A DNA stretch of 64,000 nucleotides from Pseudoduganella armeniaca (GCF_003028855.1 NZ_CP028324.1:5642001-5706000), one strand, 5' to 3'; shown: positions 1 to 12,985, numbered from the stretch's first letter. The notes: generated from the sequence alone by a model not told the origin. Numbers and translations: made by a program.

Positions 1-109
1 GATCATGGAAATCATGGCGCACGTGGCGCTGAACCTGTTCACCAACTACGTCAACGTGGCGTTTGCCATTCCGGTCGACTTCCCGCACGTGAAGCTGCGC
101 GCCAAATAA
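1..109 (+). CDS. Carboxymuconolactone decarboxylase family protein, C-terminal fragment
   Basis: Only the last 35 codons are inside the window (frame from base 2, stop TAA at 107-109). The tail contains HVALNLFTNYVNVAF and ends in a PVDFP segment. This resembles the C-terminus of AhpD-like/carboxymuconolactone decarboxylase proteins that carry a conserved Asn-Tyr-Asn-Val stretch. The catalytic CxxC or CxxxH part lies upstream of the window, so enzyme or peroxidase activity cannot be judged. The secreted-protein gene follows 27 bases later on the same strand and is probably cotranscribed. Confidence 0.6.
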   Translation, partial: IMEIMAHVALNLFTNYVNVAFAIPVDFPHVKLRAK

Positions 110-136
110 CCCACATCCGGCCATCAGGAGAAAATC

Positions 137-880
137 ATGCAACGCATCCAGACCGTATTCGCCGCCGCCGCGCTGGCATTGAGCATGGCCGCCCAGGCCC
201 ATTCCGGCCACACGGGCGGCATCCAGACGCCGCCTGACCGCAACGTCAAGGCGCCGTTCGACATCGTCCACACCAAGATCACGACCGAGGGCAACGTGGC
301 CGTGTTCCACGTGGCCGTCTCCGGCAAGGCCGGCGCGTCGAAGCCGTCGAAGGTCGGCAAGCTGGCCGGCAGCAGCGTGTTCTCGTACGTGTGGCCGACC
401 ACGCTGGACCCGGCCGTCGTCGGTTTCGACAAGGGCGCCGGCATCCTGGCGCTGGCCGTCACGTCGCACCCGGACTTCGACGACACCCCGCTGTACGACG
501 AGAACGGCGACGGCAACCTGAAAAACGACGGCGACCTGTGGCACTCGCACTGGGTCGTGCTGCAACCGGACGACGCCTGCGGCAAGGGCGAGCTGAAGGT
601 GGTCGACATTCCCGAAGGCGCGAAGCCGAGGCTGCCGAAGACCTGGTCCGGCCTGCCGCTGCTGATCGACAGTCCCGGCTGGAGCCCGGTCTTCAAGGAA
701 AACGTGCTGGAGGTGCGCGTGCCGTTCGACGACATCGGCGTGCTCACCGGCACGGGCTTCGACGGCGTGACGGCCGCGCTGCGGGTCAACGCCAGCGTGC
801 ACAGTCCCCTGCTGTGCGTGGTGGACGTGTTCAAGGTGGCCTCCGGCACGCTGACGTTGCCGGGCCAGGTCGGGCGCTGA
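137..880 (+). CDS. Secreted protein of unknown function
   Basis: A 247-residue protein of unknown function. Residues 1-21 form a signal peptide (MQRIQ basic start, Ala/Leu core, cleavage after AQA), so it should be periplasmic or secreted. The mature part starts HSGHTGG and contains an Asp/Asn-rich DENGDGNLKNDGD loop near residue 120 that looks like a calcium-binding loop. Two cysteines (in DDACGKG and LLCVVD) could form a disulphide. ATG 137 is chosen because AGGAG lies 7 bases upstream. It sits directly behind the carboxymuconolactone-decarboxylase-family gene, suggesting one transcript. I recognise no catalytic motif. Confidence 0.8.
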   Translation: MQRIQTVFAAAALALSMAAQAHSGHTGGIQTPPDRNVKAPFDIVHTKITTEGNVAVFHVAVSGKAGASKPSKVGKLAGSSVFSYVWPTTLDPAVVGFDKGAGILALAVTSHPDFDDTPLYDENGDGNLKNDGDLWHSHWVVLQPDDACGKGELKVVDIPEGAKPRLPKTWSGLPLLIDSPGWSPVFKENVLEVRVPFDDIGVLTGTGFDGVTAALRVNASVHSPLLCVVDVFKVASGTLTLPGQVGR

Positions 881-966
881 CGGGGCCGGCCACCCGGCGG
901 TGGACGGATATGACCGGGCTGAGGCACACTGAAGCCTTGTCATATCCGCCATCCAAAGGAAGCACC

Positions 967-1913
967 TTGAAACGTGCGTTCGGCCTTCTCTTCGCCATTG
1001 CCGCCGCGAGCGTACATGCCGCCCCTCGCAACCCGCCGTGGGGGCGCAGGAACTGCCGCTCTGGCCCGGCACGCCGCCGGACGCCAAGCCCGGCGCGGGC
1101 CCGGAAAACGAAACGACGATACGCGACGATCGTCCCGTCGCCGGGCGGCCCTGGCTGCAGGTGGAAAACGTCACACGTCCGACGATGACGATCTATCCGC
1201 CGCGCGGGGCCAACACGGGGGCGGCCGTCGTCGTGTTCCCGGGCGGCGGCTATCGGGTGCTGGCAATCGATCTGGAGGGTACCGAGGTATGCGACTGGCT
1301 GACGTCGATCGGCGTCACCTGCGTGCTGCTGAAGTATCGCGTGCCGGGATCGGGACCGCACTGGGACGTCGTGCGCAACCGGCGCGTGATCCCGAAGGTG
1401 CACACGGCGCTGCAGGACGCCCAGCGCGCCATGGGACTGTTGCGCCACGACGCCGCGCGCTGGGGGATCGATCCGGGCCGGATCGGGGTACTGGGCTTCT
1501 CTGCCGGTGGTCACCTGGTGGCGGCGGTCAGCACGGCACCGAAACGCATCTATGCGCCCATCGATGCGGCCGATGGCGAGAACAGCCGTCCCGACTTCGC
1601 CGTGGCGCTGTATCCCGGTCAAATGTCCGTCAACTACAAGGCCGATCTGTCGCGCATCAATCCCACCATCCGCATCGACGGCACCACGCCGCCGACCTTC
1701 CTGCTGCACGCCCAGGATGACCCTGTAGACCCGGTAGAGTTTTCGCTGCTCTATTATGGCGCGCTGCGCAAGGCCCACGTCCCCGTCGAGATGCACCTGT
1801 TTGCCGAAGGTGGACATGCCTTCGGCCTGCGGCCGACGCAGCAGCCGATCACCCAGTGGCCGGCGCTGGTCGAGAAGTGGCTGGGCACCATCGGAATGGT
1901 GCCGAAGAAATGA
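967..1913 (+). pseudogene. Secreted alpha/beta hydrolase (acetyl-xylan esterase/DLH-like), frameshifted after the signal peptide
   Basis: The mature region reads from about 1038 to 1913. It has hallmarks of a small alpha/beta hydrolase: oxyanion motif VVFPGGGY, nucleophile elbow GFSAGGH (Ser near 1500), HAQDDPVDP supplying the acid and GGHAFG supplying the histidine. This matches the dienelactone hydrolase/acetyl-esterase group. A clear signal peptide (KRAFGLLFAIAAASVHA) starts at TTG 967 behind AAAGGA but lies in a different frame. The two frames would join if one base were restored around 1025-1040. A GTG at 1038 could only start a leaderless cytoplasmic form. It is either a recent frameshift or a sequencing deletion; all catalytic residues are intact. 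Confidence 0.65.
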
Positions 1914-2004
1914 CACGCCAATGGGCACGCTCGTATGTGCCCGACCGAACAGAATGGTGGCGACTGCCAGGCTACCCTGTCACATCGATTCGACAGGGGG
2001 CGGT

Positions 2005-3666
2005 ATGTTCGATGCGCCTGGCGCCATGCACGGAACCGGCAACGCTCTGACAGGTCCCGCCACCGCGGCGGCGGGCCATGGCGACCGGCACGACGAAGCC
2101 GCCGGCATGACCGTGCCGTACGTGGTCGCGGCCTGCACGGCCATTGCCCTGGCCAACCTGGTCGGCTGGCTGACGCAGACCAGGGCGCTGATCTCGATCG
2201 CGCCCGGCCTGCCGGCCATGGTGCCCGCGACCACGCTCCTGGCGCTGCTGGCGGCGGCCGGCTTGTGGCTGCGCTGGCGCTGGCCGGCGTGGCGCGGCGG
2301 CGAGGTGCTTGCGGCCAGCGTGATCGTGGCCAGCGCCGCGATCATGGCCTGCCACCTGGGCGGTGCCGCACCGGCGCCGTTCAGGTTCGCGGACGGCGGC
2401 ATGGAATCGTATGCCACGCTGTCGTCGTCGTTGACAGCGTCGATTTTCTTCATGCTGGGACTGGCGCTGCTGCTGTCGATGGGCGGGCGGCACACCATGC
2501 TGGGCCAGTGTATCGCCCTGGCCGTGCTGCTGCTGGCGCTGCTGAACCTGAGCGGCTACCTGTTCCGCGGGACGTTCCTGTTCCGCATCCTGCCCGGACG
2601 CGGCACCTCGATCCTGACCAGCACGGAGCTGATCCTGCTGGCGGCCGGCACCGTGTTCCTGCGGCCGCGCGCTGGGCTGATGGCGGCCGTCACCGGCGAC
2701 CTGCCGGCCGCGCGGATCTCGCGCAGGCTGCTGGTGGCGGCTTTCGTCATCCCCGTCGTGACGGCTGGCGGCGCCGTGCTGGCTGCCCGCTACGGGCTGT
2801 ATGACGCCGGCACGGCGCTGCCGCTGTTCGTCTGGACGATGATCGTGCTGTTCCTGGTGATCGTCTGGCGCTTCGCGCTGCGCCTGCTGGCCGTCGACGT
2901 GGCGCGCAGCCACGCCGAACGCGAGCTGCAGGGTGCCCTGCGCGAGCTGCGCGCGGAGCACGACCGCAAGGACGTTTTCCTGGCCACTCTGGCGCACGAG
3001 TTACGCAACCCGCTGGCACCGATCAGCGCCGCGGCCGAGGTACTGCGCCACGGCGGCGGCCAGGACGCGGCCGAGCGCGAGCGCATCGGGACCATCGTCG
3101 CCACGCAGGCCGCCAACCTCGTCAGTCTGGTGAACGACCTGCTGGACGTGGAGCGGGTCAACAGCGGCCGCATCGCCCTCGACAAGCACGTGCTGGATCT
3201 GCGCGAAGCGATTACCGGCGCGCTGGAACAGGTGCGCCCGCTGCTGGCGCGCAAGCGGCACGATTGCCAGGTCGAGGCACCGACCGCGCCGGTATATGTG
3301 TGCGGTGACCTCAAGCGGCTGGTGCAGGTGGTCGTCAACCTGCTCAACAACGCCGCCAAGTACACGCCGCCGGGCGGCACGTTGCTGGTCACGGTAACGA
3401 CCGGCGAACGCTCGGTGGCGCTCACCGTCGAGGACAACGGCATCGGCATCGCCGCCGACCTGTTGGGGCGCGTGTTCGAGCCCTATGCCCAGGCCGAGCT
3501 GACGCCGGACCGCGCCGAGGGCGGGCTCGGTCTCGGACTGTCGCTGGTGAAGCGGCTGACGGAGCTGCACGGCGGCAGCGTCGCGGCCAGCAGCGCCGGT
3601 GCCGGCCAGGGCAGCCGGTTTACCGTGACGCTGCCGCTGATGACGGTTGTTGGCCAGCGCGGCTGA
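2005..3666 (+). CDS. Membrane-bound sensor histidine kinase
   Basis: A 553-residue sensor kinase. The first ~270 residues after an Ala/Gly-rich start hold about eight hydrophobic segments forming a membrane sensor domain. A short coiled linker follows, then a HisKA domain with phospho-acceptor His331 in LAHELRNPLAP and a HATPase_c domain with N box (LLNNAAKYTPPGG), G1 (DNGIGIA) and G2 (GGLGLGLSL) boxes. There is no receiver domain and no adjacent response regulator, so it is an orphan kinase. ATG 2005 is chosen because AGGGGGC lies 5-6 bases upstream; a later ATG at 2107 is possible. It converges on glpK with only 44 bases between. The stimulus is unknown. Confidence 0.85.
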   Translation: MFDAPGAMHGTGNALTGPATAAAGHGDRHDEAAGMTVPYVVAACTAIALANLVGWLTQTRALISIAPGLPAMVPATTLLALLAAAGLWLRWRWPAWRGGEVLAASVIVASAAIMACHLGGAAPAPFRFADGGMESYATLSSSLTASIFFMLGLALLLSMGGRHTMLGQCIALAVLLLALLNLSGYLFRGTFLFRILPGRGTSILTSTELILLAAGTVFLRPRAGLMAAVTGDLPAARISRRLLVAAFVIPVVTAGGAVLAARYGLYDAGTALPLFVWTMIVLFLVIVWRFALRLLAVDVARSHAERELQGALRELRAEHDRKDVFLATLAHELRNPLAPISAAAEVLRHGGGQDAAERERIGTIVATQAANLVSLVNDLLDVERVNSGRIALDKHVLDLREAITGALEQVRPLLARKRHDCQVEAPTAPVYVCGDLKRLVQVVVNLLNNAAKYTPPGGTLLVTVTTGERSVALTVEDNGIGIAADLLGRVFEPYAQAELTPDRAEGGLGLGLSLVKRLTELHGGSVAASSAGAGQGSRFTVTLPLMTVVGQRG

Positions 3667-3710
3667 CTCAAGCGCCCTGCTGCGGCGGCGCGGCGCCGCC
3701 TGCCGCCGTC

Positions 3711-5213
3711 CTACAGCGCGAAAGCGGACTCCGCACAGCCGGACCGCAATTGGCTGACCGCCTGCTCCCAACCCTGTACCCGCCGCTGCGCTTCATCTCG
3801 CCCCGTGGCCGGTTCGAACACCCGGTCCACGCGCCACTGCTGGGCAAGATCGGCCGTGCCTTGATAGACACCGGCGGCCAGGCCGGCCAGGCTGGCCGCG
3901 CCCAGGGCCGTGGTTTCCGTCACCACGGGACGCACCACCGGGATGCCCAGCAGGTCGGCCTGGAACTGCAGCAGCAGCGAGTTGGCGCAGGCGCCGCCGT
4001 CGACGCGCAGCTCGGTGATCGGCGCGGCGGCGTCACGCTGCATGGCCTGCAGCAGCGCCGCGCTCTGGAACGCGATCGACTCCAGCGCGGCGCGGGCGAT
4101 GTGCGCGACGGTCGTGCCGCGCGACAGGCCGAACATGGCGCCCTTGGCGGACGGCACCCAGTACGGCGCGCCGAGGCCCGTGAACGACGGCACGAACACC
4201 ACGCCACCGGCATCGGGCACCGAAGCGGCCAGCGCCTCGATCTCGGAAGCGGACTTGATGGCTTTCAGGCCGTCGCGCAGCCATTGCACCACGGCGCCGC
4301 CAATGAACACGCTGCCTTCCAGCGCATACTGGTGCCGGCCCTGCGCCTCGCAGGCGGCAGTGCTGATCAAACCGTTGTTCGACGTGGCGCACTCGCTGCC
4401 CGTATTGAGCAGCATGAAGCAGCCGGTGCCATAGGTGTTCTTGGCCATGCCGGGCTGGAAGCAGGCCTGGCCGAACAGCGCGGCCTGCTGGTCGCCCGCG
4501 ATGCCGCCGATGCACACTTCTCCGCCCAGCCACTCGGCGTCGGTCATGCCGAACAGGTGGCTGGACGGATGCACCTCGGGCAGCAGGTCGGCCGGAATAT
4601 CGAGCCAGGCCAGCAGCTCGGCGTCCCAGCAGCGCTCGTGGATATTCCACAGCATCGTGCGCGCCGCGTTGCTGACGTCCGTGACGTGTACGCGCCCGCC
4701 CGTCAGGTTCCACGCCAGCCAGGAATCGACGGTGCCGAAGGCCAGCTCGCCGCGCGCGGCGCGCTCACGCGCGCCATCGACGTTATCGAGGATCCATTTC
4801 AGCTTGGTGGCCGAAAAATACGGGTCCAGCACCAGGCCGGTCTTGGCGCGGATGGCGTCGGCCAGGCCGTCCGCGCGCAGCCGCTCGCACAGGGCCTCGG
4901 TGCGCCGGTCCTGCCAGACGATGGCATTGAAGATGGGGCGGCCGGTGGCGCGCTCCCACACCACCGTGGTTTCGCGCTGGTTGGTGATGCCCAGCGCGGC
5001 GATGTCGCCGGCGCGCAGGCCGGCCTTGGCCAGCACTTCGCGCGCAGTGGCGAGCTGGCTGCGCCACAACTCGTCCGGGTCATGCTCGACCCAGCCCGGT
5101 TGCGGGAAGATTTGGGTGAATTCCTGTTGGGCCGTGGCCACCACCGCGCCATCGCGAAACACGATGCTGCGCGAACTCGAGGTGCCCTGGTCCAGGGCCA
5201 GTAAGTAGGCCAT
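3711..5213 (-). CDS. glpK: Glycerol kinase
   Basis: GlpK phosphorylates glycerol to sn-glycerol-3-phosphate with ATP in the cytoplasm. The 500-residue length equals the family norm. N-terminal LALDQGTSSSRSIVF is the FGGY phosphate-binding motif; NQRETTVVWERATG, TGLVLDPYFSATK and GALEG/YALEGSVFIGGAVVQW-type motifs follow, with the C-terminal ATPase signature DGGACANSLLLQFQAD. ATG 5213 is chosen over an upstream in-frame start because it gives the canonical N-terminus and has AGGA 8 bases upstream. It is the last gene of the glp operon, 66 bases behind glpV, with a hairpin in the gap. Confidence 0.97.
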   Translation of the reverse strand: MAYLLALDQGTSSSRSIVFRDGAVVATAQQEFTQIFPQPGWVEHDPDELWRSQLATAREVLAKAGLRAGDIAALGITNQRETTVVWERATGRPIFNAIVWQDRRTEALCERLRADGLADAIRAKTGLVLDPYFSATKLKWILDNVDGARERAARGELAFGTVDSWLAWNLTGGRVHVTDVSNAARTMLWNIHERCWDAELLAWLDIPADLLPEVHPSSHLFGMTDAEWLGGEVCIGGIAGDQQAALFGQACFQPGMAKNTYGTGCFMLLNTGSECATSNNGLISTAACEAQGRHQYALEGSVFIGGAVVQWLRDGLKAIKSASEIEALAASVPDAGGVVFVPSFTGLGAPYWVPSAKGAMFGLSRGTTVAHIARAALESIAFQSAALLQAMQRDAAAPITELRVDGGACANSLLLQFQADLLGIPVVRPVVTETTALGAASLAGLAAGVYQGTADLAQQWRVDRVFEPATGRDEAQRRVQGWEQAVSQLRSGCAESAFAL

Positions 5214-5240
5214 GTGCGATCCTGCTGAAAAGTGAACGAA

Positions 5241-5268
5241 CGCGCGGCGGGCGTGCACCCGCCGCGCG
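5241..5268. repeat. Perfect 11-bp inverted repeat between glpV and glpK
   Basis: Arms CGCGCGGCGGG (5241-5251) and its exact complement (5258-5268) flank a 6-base loop. It lies just after the glpV stop and before the glpK ribosome site, with no U-run. It therefore looks more like an mRNA-stabilising hairpin or partial attenuator than a full terminator. Such an element would favour accumulation of the binding-protein message over glpK (inference). Confidence 0.6.
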
Positions 5269-5279
5269 GTGGGAAAAGA

Positions 5280-7025
<1,746 letters not shown>

Positions 7026-7078
7026 GTCTTCTCCACGTTATTGTTGTCGCTTCCCGGGACATCCCGGCCCTTCTTTTC

Positions 7079-7363
7079 TCAGGCTTTCGCCATGATGAGC
7101 ACCAGCGCGGCAAAGCTGAGTCCCGCGCCGATCCACTGATTCAGGTCGGTGAAGCCGACCCACGCCAGGTTGACGTAGGCCGCCGTCAGCAGCCCGATGA
7201 ACAGGCGGTCGCCCCGCGTCGTGCGCATCGGCAGGAAGCCCTTGCGTTCGACCGTGGGCCAGCGCAGTTCCAGCACCGTCATCGCCGCCAGCATCAGCAC
7301 GATGCAACCGAAGAATACCGCGACCGGCGTCGTCCACGCCATCCATGCGAATGACCATTCCAT
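7079..7363 (-). CDS. glpU: Small membrane protein, DUF2160-like (GlpU)
   Basis: A 94-residue integral membrane protein with three hydrophobic segments (around residues 10-27, 45-62 and 72-90) and the conserved-looking stretch ELRWPTVERKGFLP. Proteins of this family are found in glycerol ABC operons between glpQ and glpV; their role is not established and an accessory function in transport is inferred. ATG 7363 is preferred to an in-frame start 11 codons earlier because GGGAGG precedes it and it begins one base after glpQ ends, which suggests coupled translation. Confidence 0.85.
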   Translation of the reverse strand: MEWSFAWMAWTTPVAVFFGCIVLMLAAMTVLELRWPTVERKGFLPMRTTRGDRLFIGLLTAAYVNLAWVGFTDLNQWIGAGLSFAALVLIMAKA

Positions 7364-7364
7364 C

Positions 7365-9122
<1,758 letters not shown>

Positions 9123-9126
<4 letters not shown>

Positions 9127-10220
9127 TGCGCGATCCTTTCATCGTTGCAGAAGAAGATGGTCTGCGGACGGGCCAGGCGCAGCCAGTGGCGCCCCGCCTG
9201 TACCGGCACCGACGTTTCCAGCTTGCCCTTGAGCGGGTGGCCGGCCACCGTACCCGTGACGAGCTGGCAGGTGCCCAGCTGCTGCACGTGGCGGATCTCC
9301 GCTTCCAGCGCGCCTTCGGTGCCGGCCGGTGCCAGCTCGACGAACTCGGGCCGGATGCCCATCGACAGCGTGCCCTGCGCGCGCTTCAACTGCGAGACGC
9401 GGTCGGGGTCCACCGCCAGGCGGTCGTTGCCGATGTAGATGCCGGCCGTGTCCTGCGCGTCCACCCGGACCGGGTAGAAGTTCATGCCGGGGCTGCCGAT
9501 GAAGTAGCCGACGAAGGTGTGGTCCGGGCGCTCGAACAGCGCATCGGGCGCGCCCTTCTGCACGATCTTCCCGTTCGTCATGACGACCACTTCGTCGGCG
9601 AACGTCAGCGCCTCGACCTGGTCGTGCGTCACGTAGATCAAGGTCAATTTCAACTGCTGGTGAATTTGTTTCAGCTGACGGCGCAGCTGCCATTTCAGGT
9701 GCGGGTCGATCACCGTCAGCGGTTCATCGAACAGGATGGCCGAGACGTCCTTGCGCACCAGGCCGCGGCCCAGCGAGATTTTCTGCTTCGCGTCCGCCGA
9801 CATGCCGCTGGCGCGCACCTTCAGCGCGTCCTTCATGCCGAGGATCTCCGCCACCTCGTGCACGCGCTTGTGCACTTCCGCTTCCGGCACCTTGCGGTTA
9901 CGCAGCGGGAAGGCCAGGTTGTCGTACACCGTCATCGTGTCGTACAGCACGGGGAACTGGAACACCTGGGCGATATTGCGGCCGCGCGTGGGCGTGTCCG
10001 TCATGTCCTTGCCGTCGAACAGGACCTGGCCGTGCGACGGCACCAACAGGCCCGAGATGATGTTCAGCAGCGTGGATTTGCCGCAGCCGGAAGGGCCCAG
10101 CAGCGCATAGGCGCCGCCGTCTTCCCACACCATGTTCATCGGTTGCAGCGCGAAGTCCTCTGGGGCCTGCGGGTTCTTGCCATAGGCATGGCCCAGGTTA
10201 CGAAACTCAATGCGCGCCAT
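9123..10220 (-). CDS. glpT: Glycerol ABC transporter ATP-binding protein GlpT, degenerate signature motif
   Basis: A 365-residue ABC ATPase of the sugar-import type with a C-terminal OB-like regulatory domain. Walker A GPSGCGKST is at residues 42-50, Walker B AILFDE ends at Glu166 and the H-loop His is His199 (YVTHDQVEA). The signature motif is not LSGGQ: the equivalent stretch (138-147) reads SGMSADAKQK, still followed by the usual Leu-Gly-Arg-Gly-Leu. The partner GlpS has the reverse pattern, so the pair likely forms one good and one degenerate ATP site. ATG 10220 is chosen as the canonical MARIEF start; it overlaps glpS by 14 bases. Confidence 0.93.
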
Positions 10221-11307
10221 GGCTGGCCTCCCGGGGTGAACGCAGCAGCGCGCCGTCCGCGTCGAAAATGAACAGTTCCTGCGGATCGACCCATGCCTCG
10301 ACTTTCGAATCGATCGCCACCGAATGCACGCCGGGCACCTGCGCGACGATGCCCGCATCGCCCAGGCGCAGGTGGACATAGGTCTCCGAGCCGCTCAGTT
10401 CCGAGAGGTCGACCGTGCAGTCCAGCCGATTGACGTCGGCCGCGCTGGCGCTCAGCCCCACGTGGTGGCAGCGGATGCCGACCTTGCAGGGCTTGCCCTG
10501 GCCCAGTGCCAGCGGGGCACCGGCGAGGCGCAGCAATGGTCCGGCATCGAGCCGGATCGTGTGGCCGTCTTCCATGCGGCCGGCCAGCACGTTCATCGGC
10601 GGATCGTTGAAGATCGCCGCGGAGCGGATCGAGATCGGCCGGCTGTAGGTCTCCAGCGTGGGACCGGTCTGCAGGATGCGGCCGGCGTCCATCACGACGG
10701 TCTGGCCGCCCAGCAGCAGCGCTTCCTGCGGCTCGGTGGTGGCATACACGACCGTGGTAGCGCCATCTGCAAACAGCGACGCCAGCTCCGCGCGCAGTTC
10801 TTCACGCAGCTTGTAGTCGAGGTTGACGAGGGGCTCGTCCAGCAGCACCAGCGGCGCCTTCTTGACGAGGGCGCGGGCCAGCGCGCAGCGCTGCTGCTGG
10901 CCGCCGGACAGCGCGCCGGGCAGGCGCTGCAGCAGGTGGCTAATGTGCAGCTTCTCGGCCATGGCCGTCACGCGCTCGCGCACCTCGGCCTCCGGGCGGC
11001 GCTGCAGGCGCAGCGGCGCGGCGATATTGTCGAACACCGTCATCGCGGGGTAGTTGACGAACTGCTGGTACACCATCGCCAGCTTGCGTTCGCGCACACT
11101 GACGCCCGTGACGTCCTTGCCATCGACGAGGATGCGGCCGGCGCTGGGGCGGTCCAGCCCCGCGATCACGCGCATCAGGGTGGTCTTGCCAGCTTGCGTG
11201 GGCCCGAGCAGGACGTTGATCGTTCCAGGGACCAGTTCCAGGTCCAGAGGATACAGATGCGTCTCGGCGCCGACCCGCAAGCTGATGTCTTTCAGCTGCA
11301 GCTTCAC
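10207..11307 (-). CDS. glpS: Glycerol ABC transporter ATP-binding protein GlpS, H-loop histidine replaced
   Basis: A 366-residue ABC ATPase. Walker A reads GPTQAGKT (35-42), the signature LSGGQ is intact (133-137) and Walker B LVLLDE ends at Glu158. The switch-loop histidine expected in YxTH is Thr191 (YATTEPQEA). With its partner GlpT the consensus ATP site would combine GlpT Walker/H-loop with GlpS LSGGQ; the opposite site would lack both LSGGQ and the H-loop His. The C-terminal ~120 residues form the regulatory domain typical of MalK-like subunits. The gene lies 34 bases after glpD. Confidence 0.93.
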   Translation of the reverse strand: MKLQLKDISLRVGAETHLYPLDLELVPGTINVLLGPTQAGKTTLMRVIAGLDRPSAGRILVDGKDVTGVSVRERKLAMVYQQFVNYPAMTVFDNIAAPLRLQRRPEAEVRERVTAMAEKLHISHLLQRLPGALSGGQQQRCALARALVKKAPLVLLDEPLVNLDYKLREELRAELASLFADGATTVVYATTEPQEALLLGGQTVVMDAGRILQTGPTLETYSRPISIRSAAIFNDPPMNVLAGRMEDGHTIRLDAGPLLRLAGAPLALGQGKPCKVGIRCHHVGLSASAADVNRLDCTVDLSELSGSETYVHLRLGDAGIVAQVPGVHSVAIDSKVEAWVDPQELFIFDADGALLRSPREASHGAH

Positions 11308-11341
11308 TGCGGTCTCCTGTTCTTGTTTTACTGCTGGTGCT

Positions 11342-12910
11342 TCACTTCTGATTCACGGCGCGGGCATCGTCCCGGTGCCCTTGCTGCTGTTCCATCCACT
11401 GCTGCAGCCGTTCGACGTCCGCCGCCTTGCTGTGCAAGCCGCACTTGGTGCGGCGCCACAGCACGTCCTCGGCGCTGCGGGCCCATTCTACCTGCATGAG
11501 ATAGCGTACCTCGCGGCTGTACACACCGGGTGCGAGTTCTGTGCCCATGTCGGCCAGGCTGACGGCGTCGCCCAGCATGCGCTCGGCGCGGCTGCCGTAA
11601 TTGCGGGCGTAGCGCTGCGCCAGCTTGGCCGGCAGCCAGGGATGACGCCCACGGAAGCGGCGCAGGAAGCTGGCGAAGTCGTAGCGCACGATCAGCATGC
11701 CGGGCAGCTGCAGGTCGCCGCCCGGCAGCGGCGCCTTGGCCGTCCAATCGGGCGCGTTGGTGCCGAGGCGGCGCTGCAGGATGGTTAATGCCTCCTCGGC
11801 CAGCTTGCGATACGTGGTGATCTTGCCGCCCCAGATATTCAGGAACGGCGGCAGGTCGTCCGGGCATTCGAGCAGGTAGTCGCGCGTGATGGCGGAGGCC
11901 TGGCTGGAGTTGTCGTCCAGGAGCGGACGCACGCCGGAGTAGGTGCCGACGACGTCCTGCGGGCCGATCTGGCGGTTGAAATAGCGGTTGGCCATCTCGC
12001 ACAGGTAGTCGATCTCCTCCTGGCTGATGGTGACCTTGCCCGGCTCGCCCGTGTATTCCAGGTCGGTGGTGCCGATCAGCGTGAATTCGTCCTGGTACGG
12101 AATGGCGAAGATGATGCGCTTGTCCGGGTTCTGGAAGATGTAGGCGTACGGGTGCTCGAACAGCCGCGGCACGATGATGTGGCTGCCCTTGATCAGCCGC
12201 AGGCCATAGCCGCGGCCCGCGCTCAGCGACGACGCCGCGAACTTGCCGGCCCACGGACCGGCGGCGTTGACGACGGCGCGCGCCCGCACGTCGATGCGGC
12301 CGCGCTCTTCGCTTTCGAGCGAGGCACGCCAGCCGTCCCCTTCGCGCCGCGCCGAGCGGCACGTGGTGCGGATCAGGATGGTGGCGCCACGTTCGCTGGC
12401 ATCGAGCGCGTTCAGCACGACCAGGCGCGCATCGTCGACCCAGCCGTCCGAATACACGAAGCCCTTGCGGTAGCTGCCCTTCAGCGGCTCGCCCGCCTCG
12501 TGCTCGGCCAGTGCGATGCCTTCGGAGCCGGGCAGGAACTCGCGCTTGGCCAGATGGTCATATAAGAACAGGCCGGCCCGGATCATCCAGGCGGGGCGCT
12601 GCGCGGCATCGTGCGGCATGACGAAACGCAGCGGCCACATGATGTGCGGCGCGTTACGCAGCAGGACCTCGCGCTCCTGCAGCGCCTTGCGCACCAGCTT
12701 GAACTCGTGGTACTCCAGGTAGCGCAGGCCGCCGTGAATCAGCTTGGTGCTGGCGGACGACGTGTGCTGCGCCAGGTCGTGCTGCTCGCACAGCACGACG
12801 CGCAAGCCACGGCCAGCCGCGTCACGGGCGATGCCGACGCCATTGATGCCGCCGCCGACGACCAGTAGGTCGCAGTCCAGGCGTTCGGCAGGGGCGGTGT
12901 AAGGTGCCAT
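11342..12910 (-). CDS. glpD: Aerobic glycerol-3-phosphate dehydrogenase
   Basis: GlpD is a membrane-associated FAD enzyme that oxidises sn-glycerol-3-phosphate to dihydroxyacetone phosphate and feeds electrons to ubiquinone. The protein has about 522 residues. The N-terminal dinucleotide fold VVGGGINGVGIARDAAGRG is followed by SSASTKLIHGGLRYLE, a family signature, and by NAAGPWAGK and IWGGKITTYRKLAEEA. ATG 12910 is used; a GTG two codons earlier is possible, and neither has a strong ribosome site. It is the first gene of the minus-strand glp operon and is divergent from glpR, with 485 bases between. Confidence 0.96.
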   Translation of the reverse strand: MAPYTAPAERLDCDLLVVGGGINGVGIARDAAGRGLRVVLCEQHDLAQHTSSASTKLIHGGLRYLEYHEFKLVRKALQEREVLLRNAPHIMWPLRFVMPHDAAQRPAWMIRAGLFLYDHLAKREFLPGSEGIALAEHEAGEPLKGSYRKGFVYSDGWVDDARLVVLNALDASERGATILIRTTCRSARREGDGWRASLESEERGRIDVRARAVVNAAGPWAGKFAASSLSAGRGYGLRLIKGSHIIVPRLFEHPYAYIFQNPDKRIIFAIPYQDEFTLIGTTDLEYTGEPGKVTISQEEIDYLCEMANRYFNRQIGPQDVVGTYSGVRPLLDDNSSQASAITRDYLLECPDDLPPFLNIWGGKITTYRKLAEEALTILQRRLGTNAPDWTAKAPLPGGDLQLPGMLIVRYDFASFLRRFRGRHPWLPAKLAQRYARNYGSRAERMLGDAVSLADMGTELAPGVYSREVRYLMQVEWARSAEDVLWRRTKCGLHSKAADVERLQQWMEQQQGHRDDARAVNQK

Positions 12911-12985
12911 TGTCACAGTCCGAGCGGGCGTACGCCAGCCGCTTGGCCAGCCGTGCCGACGAGATTACTGGAGCAGCGCGCGCGA

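Noticed and set aside
1756..2004. N-terminal extension of the sensor kinase reading into the hydrolase gene
   Set aside because: The extra ~83 codons overlap the hydrolase coding region and are Arg/Ser/Cys-rich, without domain features. ATG 2005 has a ribosome site.
3750..5204. Long open frame on the plus strand opposite glpK
   Set aside because: It is the GC-rich shadow of glpK, with no family motifs and compositionally skewed Arg/Gly/His content. The same applies to the long frames opposite glpV, glpT, rpoD, dnaG, the RND pump and mutL.
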